The notes beneath the pieces are model-generated. The model made no database searches. It was not told the DNA's origin and saw only the letters and a list, made by a program, of their open reading frames with translations. From positions 1 to 40,328 of the forward strand of contig CAJUDQ010000027.1 in the NCBI GenBank assembly GCA_910585215.1: DNA of 40,328 bases, written 5' to 3'. Each line of letters begins with the position of its first letter. Position 1 is the stretch's first letter. The stretch comes from an uncultured Lachnospiraceae bacterium. GTDB lineage: Bacteria; Bacillota; Clostridia; Lachnospirales; Lachnospiraceae. Position numbers and translations under genes: made by a program. Shown here one piece after another: positions 36,475 through 40,328 of this stretch.

Positions 36475-38654
36475 GCAACAACCTCCTCCCGTATCTCACT
36501 TGAAAAACCAGCTTCCAAAAATCTCTTCTTTACAATTTCAGCAGATGCCGAATCTGTATTTGCAAGCAGCGCATACAGTTTTCCGTCTTTCAGTCTTCCA
36601 AGATAGTCGGACTGACGCATCATATGATTCAGTTTATCGCTTACTTCCGCTTCTGACATTTCATGAATAGCTTCCACCAAAAGCAGCGCACATTCTGTCA
36701 AATTCTTATTGCGTGCACCAAGATATGCGCTTACAAGAGCAGTAAATGCACTCTCTTCTAAAATTTTTGTACCATGTATATAACGTTGTTCCTCAAGTGC
36801 TGACATATAACGGTTTGCTCGCACTACTGCATTTTGAATCAAATATCCTGCAATTGTCAGCATATTTGCCTGTCCCAATGTCATTTTTTCCCAAGGAATA
36901 CCCCAAATCATAATAATAAGCTGCATTTCGCGGTCTGAATAAATGGCATTTGCCATCAGCGGATACTCCTTATTCATATTTCTGTTAATATATACCTCCT
37001 CTTTCTGAAGCCTGTCATACATTTCTTCCATTTTTTGATAATTAATGGAGTTTCCAAGCCCTCTTGCCTTGTCTGAAGTAGATGAAAAAAGTCTTGCATA
37101 GGAGCGATTTGCAACACGATAAACAGCAACATCTTCACTGCTGGTCAGTTCTGACAATACCTCCGCCGCATGGAACAAAATTTCCTCGGGCTCATCTCTA
37201 TCAAGACTTGAAGTAATCTCATAAATTTTTCCAAGACTGTCATTCTGATTGATTACTTGATCCGAAAGCATTTCTTTTACACGAACATTACTGACATTGA
37301 TATCTGAAATATCATCAAGCTGATTGGTCAGATATCCAATTTCATATGCTTCCTCTTCCTGAACTGTTTTTAACTGGTCCCGCATATATCCTACTACCAA
37401 TCCTAGAATCAAAAGTTGTGCAATCCACACATAAGTATTATAATCCAATATAACATCAAATCCGCTTCGCTGATACATCTGACGAAAAATATAACCCGAT
37501 ACTGCCAAAAGGCTTGAAAAAATAGCCTGCTGCTGCCCATATACAATGGCAAACAACAGCACATATAAAAGATAAAAATCCAGATTTGCAAAATACTGAC
37601 TACCAACTGCTCGATTATTCATCATAAAAAACGGAACAAAAGCTACAAGATTTTCAAGAAACGGCGCCATTACTGCAAGGAATTTTCGGTTTCCCTTTTT
37701 CAGCTCTTCCCAGAAATTTCTCGGCTTTCCTGTGACTCTTGAAAATTCTGATTCATGTTTTTTCAAATAAGGTGCCATTTTTAAAATAACGGAATCCGGC
37801 TTATGAAAAATTTTTATTCCAAATTCCTCATCAAATGCTGTTGCGGATAAGTTCACGGAATATCGTTCTATAGAAGAATTATCCACAATTGAAATATCAT
37901 TTCCCAACTGTTTTTGAATCTGTTCTGCAATCCATTCTTCTGTTACAGGTTCCATAGAAGAAATATGATAAACATTTTGTTTATGCGTTTGTGCCTCCAC
38001 GATTTTATAGACAAATTCCACTGCATCAGAAACATACAAAAAGGAATGTTCCACATTTTTATTTATACTGATTTCCTTAATATCAATTGCATCCATACAC
38101 AGTTTGGCGCAGAGATTATTTACCTCTCTCCTGTCCTCTGGAATTGCATACATATGATCAAGGCGCAGCACTACAGCATCGATTCCAAGCAATTCTCTGT
38201 AATTCAAACAAATTTCCTCACCCATTGCAACTGCCTGTCCTTTGCGGTCTAGAACCACACGCTGCTCGGTTTCATCAATAGAAGCAGAGTAGCTTTTCTG
38301 AAATACCTCCTCTGAAGATAGATAAATAAAACGCCCTTTGTTCAGTGCTGAAAATGACATAATAATATTCATCAGGCCTGACGTGTAGGTAACGGATTCA
38401 TTTCTTGATTTTACCCAGCCAAAATTCAGGTCATAAGCGCCCATAAATATCACAACATCCGGTTTTACGCTTTGAAATACCTCACCGATGCATTCATTGT
38501 CATAATTAAACCTGTATGTCTCAAACACCTTTCTATAACCATGAGAAGTATTTTTTTCCTTTGTCAGATGGAATATCCTGTGGCCTTCCTTATTTAGTTT
38601 GTCTACCATAAAACGCATAAAACTGCTGGTACTTCCAATTAATAAGATATCCAT
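36471..38654 (-). CDS. pelD: PelD-like c-di-GMP receptor fused to an SDR domain
   Basis: 727 residues. About 1-300: an SDR (sugar epimerase-like) domain, starting MDILLIGSTSSFMRF. The NAD loop keeps only the first Gly, and the Tyr-x-x-x-Lys pair is missing (KGQAVAMGEE at 138-147), so it is probably not an active epimerase. About 327-424: four membrane helices. About 470-610: a GAF domain. About 618-720: a degenerate GGDEF domain in which RQSD (680-683) keeps the c-di-GMP-binding I-site, while the GGDEF position reads KDGKL (689-693). This is exactly the PelD plan: a receptor that switches on polymer synthesis when c-di-GMP is bound. The ATG follows GAGGCGG. The fused SDR recalls PelX, a UDP-GlcNAc epimerase of pel loci, and may now be structural. 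Confidence 0.88.
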   Translation of the reverse strand: MDILLIGSTSSFMRFMVDKLNKEGHRIFHLTKEKNTSHGYRKVFETYRFNYDNECIGEVFQSVKPDVVIFMGAYDLNFGWVKSRNESVTYTSGLMNIIMSFSALNKGRFIYLSSEEVFQKSYSASIDETEQRVVLDRKGQAVAMGEEICLNYRELLGIDAVVLRLDHMYAIPEDRREVNNLCAKLCMDAIDIKEISINKNVEHSFLYVSDAVEFVYKIVEAQTHKQNVYHISSMEPVTEEWIAEQIQKQLGNDISIVDNSSIERYSVNLSATAFDEEFGIKIFHKPDSVILKMAPYLKKHESEFSRVTGKPRNFWEELKKGNRKFLAVMAPFLENLVAFVPFFMMNNRAVGSQYFANLDFYLLYVLLFAIVYGQQQAIFSSLLAVSGYIFRQMYQRSGFDVILDYNTYVWIAQLLILGLVVGYMRDQLKTVQEEEAYEIGYLTNQLDDISDINVSNVRVKEMLSDQVINQNDSLGKIYEITSSLDRDEPEEILFHAAEVLSELTSSEDVAVYRVANRSYARLFSSTSDKARGLGNSINYQKMEEMYDRLQKEEVYINRNMNKEYPLMANAIYSDREMQLIIMIWGIPWEKMTLGQANMLTIAGYLIQNAVVRANRYMSALEEQRYIHGTKILEESAFTALVSAYLGARNKNLTECALLLVEAIHEMSEAEVSDKLNHMMRQSDYLGRLKDGKLYALLANTDSASAEIVKKRFLEAGFSSEIREEVVA

Positions 38655-38672
38655 ACTTTTTACCGCCTCAAT

Positions 38673-38948
38673 TTATTTTTTATTTTTAACCAAAATCCCC
38701 TGTTTGTGTAACTGTTGTATAAACTCCCTGATATCTTCAAGCGCTTCCTCGCATGAAATATCATAACGCATATGCAGCATATCGGCAATTTCCTCTTCCG
38801 ATGCTGATTCTATGTAATTCTGCCAGATATACGCCCCGCACTCATTCATGGTCACTGGCTTTTTATAAATTTCGCCAGTTTGTTCCATATCTAGCAGCCA
38901 GTAAAGACCTGCAGCATACCGCAGTTGATACCGCTTTTTTTCATGCAT
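38673..38948 (-). CDS. PqqD-like small protein
   Basis: A 91-residue, winged-helix-like protein of the PqqD family: LYWLLDMEQTGEIYKKPVTM, MNECGAYIWQNYIE and SCEEALEDIREFIQQLHKQG. PqqD relatives bind peptides for radical-SAM or related modifying enzymes, but none is coded here. Stand-alone PqqD proteins also occur in polysaccharide loci with unknown roles. It is the first gene of the Pel-type operon, 18 bases before the PelD-like gene, with AGGAG nine bases before its ATG. Confidence 0.75.
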   Translation of the reverse strand: MHEKKRYQLRYAAGLYWLLDMEQTGEIYKKPVTMNECGAYIWQNYIESASEEEIADMLHMRYDISCEEALEDIREFIQQLHKQGILVKNKK

Positions 38949-38992
38949 TGTTTCAAACTCCTGTTGAAAATTTAACTAACTATGATTTTTAT

Positions 38993-39022
38993 ATTATAGC
39001 ACATCACAAGGGTTTTTGTACA
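38993..39022 (-). promoter_or_regulatory. Promoter of the Pel-type operon
   Basis: Minus strand: TGTACA (39022-39017), 18 bases, extended -10 TGC-TATAAT (38998-38993), about 45 bases before the first ATG. The leader is too short for a c-di-GMP riboswitch, so control by c-di-GMP probably acts through the PelD-like protein. Confidence 0.65.
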
Positions 39023-39130
39023 TAGATTATTTCGCTTTCTTCTACAATTTTAACATTTCTGTCAGTTGCCTTTGGTAAAAATGATGCATAAAAATAAAAA
39101 AAGGCTGCCACATAAAATATTAAATATTAC

Positions 39131-39175
39131 AAAATATAACAAATTATAATTTCAAAAGCTGTTATATTTTTTCTT
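39131..39175 (-). terminator. AT-rich hairpin between GT2 gene and Pel-type operon
   Basis: AAAATATAACA (39131-39141) and TGTTATATTTT (39160-39170) form an 11-bp stem with an 18-base loop and T-rich ends on both strands. It is weak in G/C. The rest of this 318-base gap (38949-39266) holds the operon promoter and two short look-alike segments at 39181-39240 (each with AAAGCAGT); nothing else is seen. Confidence 0.45.
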
Positions 39176-39266
39176 TAATATTCCACAAAGCAGTCTCTTT
39201 GCATTTTCGTATAACATTCCCATAAAGCAGTGTGCTTTCACATCTTTTTATAAATAAACATTTACT

Positions 39267-40190
39267 TTAAATAGAACAGAGAATCATAAGAACTTTCATA
39301 GGAAAAGTCACATACTGATTTTGGAAGGCAATAGACCTGCTTTTTTTTATATCTGTCTGAATCTGCTTTCTGATTTTTTTTGCTTCAGGGTTATTCTTTA
39401 TTCTTTTCAAATTTACATAGCTGTATAGCATTGCCTTTATGTATTTATATTCTGCACAGTCTGTCAGTTTTGGCATTTTCTGTTTTATAAAGTTCAGATT
39501 ATCTATGCTGTTATAATAATAGTCAACATTACGGACAGAAAAATCTGAAGTGGTAATACTGTTTTGCCGTATTCTGTAAAAGTAAGTATCTTTATCCAAA
39601 AACACGATTTTTTTACATTCTGCATAAGCATGGAGAGCTACTACCTCATCATCATTTACTCTGTCTAGTGGAAAACGGATTTCTTTAAATACTTCTTTTT
39701 TAAAAAGCCGATTCCATACGGCAGAGCCCTCAAGTAATACATGTTTCATTGCCTTGGCAGAAGTCTGGCACTTGAGCTTTGTATGCTGCCTGTTTTCCAA
39801 AAGCATTTTCCCATTTTTTTCAATTACCTTCACACAACCTCCTACTGCACAGTCTGCATGATATTTTTTTAATCCTTTGTAAAGTATTTCATATGCATCT
39901 TTGCTCATCCAGTCATTACTGTCCACAAAACTGATATAATCTCCGCTGGCATATTCAATTCCGTCATTGCGTGCACGCGCCACTCCTTCATTCTGTTTAT
40001 GAATCACATGAATGCGACTGTCCTTTCTGGCATACCAGTCACAAATCTGTCCGCATTTATCAGGAGAACCGTCATCAATAAGAATAATTTCCAGATTGCG
40101 ATAGGTCTGATGCATCAGGCTGTTTAGGCATTTGGGCAGATAGTTTTCTACATTGTAAACAGGGATGATAATACTGATTGTTTCGTCCAT
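39267..40190 (-). CDS. GT2-family glycosyltransferase
   Basis: A 307-residue, EpsJ/WcaA-type GT-A enzyme: SIIIPVYNVENYLPKCLNSL, LIDDGSPDKCG, NEGVARARNDGIEYASGDYI, and NDDEVVALHAY as the catalytic ED-type region. The metal-binding motif reads VDSNDW where the family almost always has VDSDDW, so one Asp is replaced by Asn. No membrane helix. The start is at the ATG 40190 (MDETISI) with GGAGG upstream; a TTG five codons earlier overlaps that site. It is separated from the Pel-type operon by a hairpin and a promoter, so it is a separate unit whose product may still decorate surface glycans. Confidence 0.88.
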   Translation of the reverse strand: MDETISIIIPVYNVENYLPKCLNSLMHQTYRNLEIILIDDGSPDKCGQICDWYARKDSRIHVIHKQNEGVARARNDGIEYASGDYISFVDSNDWMSKDAYEILYKGLKKYHADCAVGGCVKVIEKNGKMLLENRQHTKLKCQTSAKAMKHVLLEGSAVWNRLFKKEVFKEIRFPLDRVNDDEVVALHAYAECKKIVFLDKDTYFYRIRQNSITTSDFSVRNVDYYYNSIDNLNFIKQKMPKLTDCAEYKYIKAMLYSYVNLKRIKNNPEAKKIRKQIQTDIKKSRSIAFQNQYVTFPMKVLMILCSI

Positions 40191-40270
40191 ATTTTTTTCC
40201 TCCAAAATTTTATTTCAATAGCACCGTAATTATTGTTTCTATTATAGCATAAGTTATTTGTGAAAACAAG

Positions 40271-40317
40271 AAAAAGGGGCTGTCGCACTAAATAATTAGT
40301 GCACGGCTCTTTTTTTA
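40271..40317 (-). terminator. Bidirectional terminator hairpin at the right edge
   Basis: GGGCTGTCGCACTA (from 40277) pairs with TAGTGCACGGCTC (40297-40309), with a T-run on the plus strand and TTTTTC on the minus strand. It probably ends a minus-strand gene lying beyond the window. Confidence 0.7.
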
Positions 40318-40328
40318 TGCAAAAAAAT

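Noticed and set aside
38949..39266. A c-di-GMP riboswitch before the Pel-type operon
   Set aside because: The leader after the promoter is only about 40 bases and none of the conserved GEMM segments is visible.

Overview
The base composition (AT-rich), the A/G-rich ribosome binding sites, and the absence of any outer-membrane gene in a polysaccharide operon point to a low-GC Gram-positive Clostridium relative. A gut Lachnospiraceae-type organism is my best guess; this is inference, since no rRNA or tRNA gene is present. Nearly everything is coded on the minus strand, so each operon reads from high to low coordinates.

Right part (about 23.5-39 kb): an eleven-gene, tightly coupled operon for a Pel-type exopolysaccharide. 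In transcription order it holds a PqqD-like small protein, a PelD-like c-di-GMP receptor carrying an extra N-terminal SDR domain, a PelE-like membrane/coiled-coil protein, a large GT-C-like membrane protein, a PelA-like DUF2194 protein, PelF (glycosyltransferase), PelG (Wzx-like transporter), a DUF2304-like membrane protein, a GT4 glycosyltransferase, a polyprenyl-phosphate glycosyltransferase (DPM1-like) and a DUF4874/DUF4832-like protein. PelB and PelC are absent, as expected without an outer membrane. Several junctions are 4-base ATGA overlaps. A secreted paralogue of the last gene lies convergently on the plus strand (22.1-23.5 kb), and a separate GT2 gene lies at the far right end.

Left part (1-21.6 kb): a mosaic accessory region. 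It holds pieces of a module built from an acyl carrier protein, a CapK/PaaK-like adenylate-forming ligase and BtrH-N-like proteins, mixed with exported proteins: a YD-repeat protein, a VWA/TSP3 protein, a permuted NlpC/P60-like hydrolase, and two paralogous type-I membrane proteins. Only one ligase is intact; two others survive as internally deleted remnants. One remnant was translationally coupled to the ACP gene. The other sits behind a near-copy of the ACP promoter, including a palindrome abutting the -35 box. The BtrH-like gene occurs twice with about 650 nearly identical bases, and one copy has lost its ATG and carries a different C-terminal half. A decayed insertion sequence with 16-bp inverted repeats, two IS200/IS605-type right-end remnants and a truncated DUF3644 gene mark repeated insertion and recombination. 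A chemoreceptor gene (MCP) lies among these.

How it may fit together: the right operon should make and export an amino-sugar polymer under c-di-GMP control. The ACP/ligase/BtrH module could activate a carboxylic acid and transfer it to an amine, as BtrH does in butirosin synthesis; its acceptor here is unknown. A link between the two regions is only a hypothesis.
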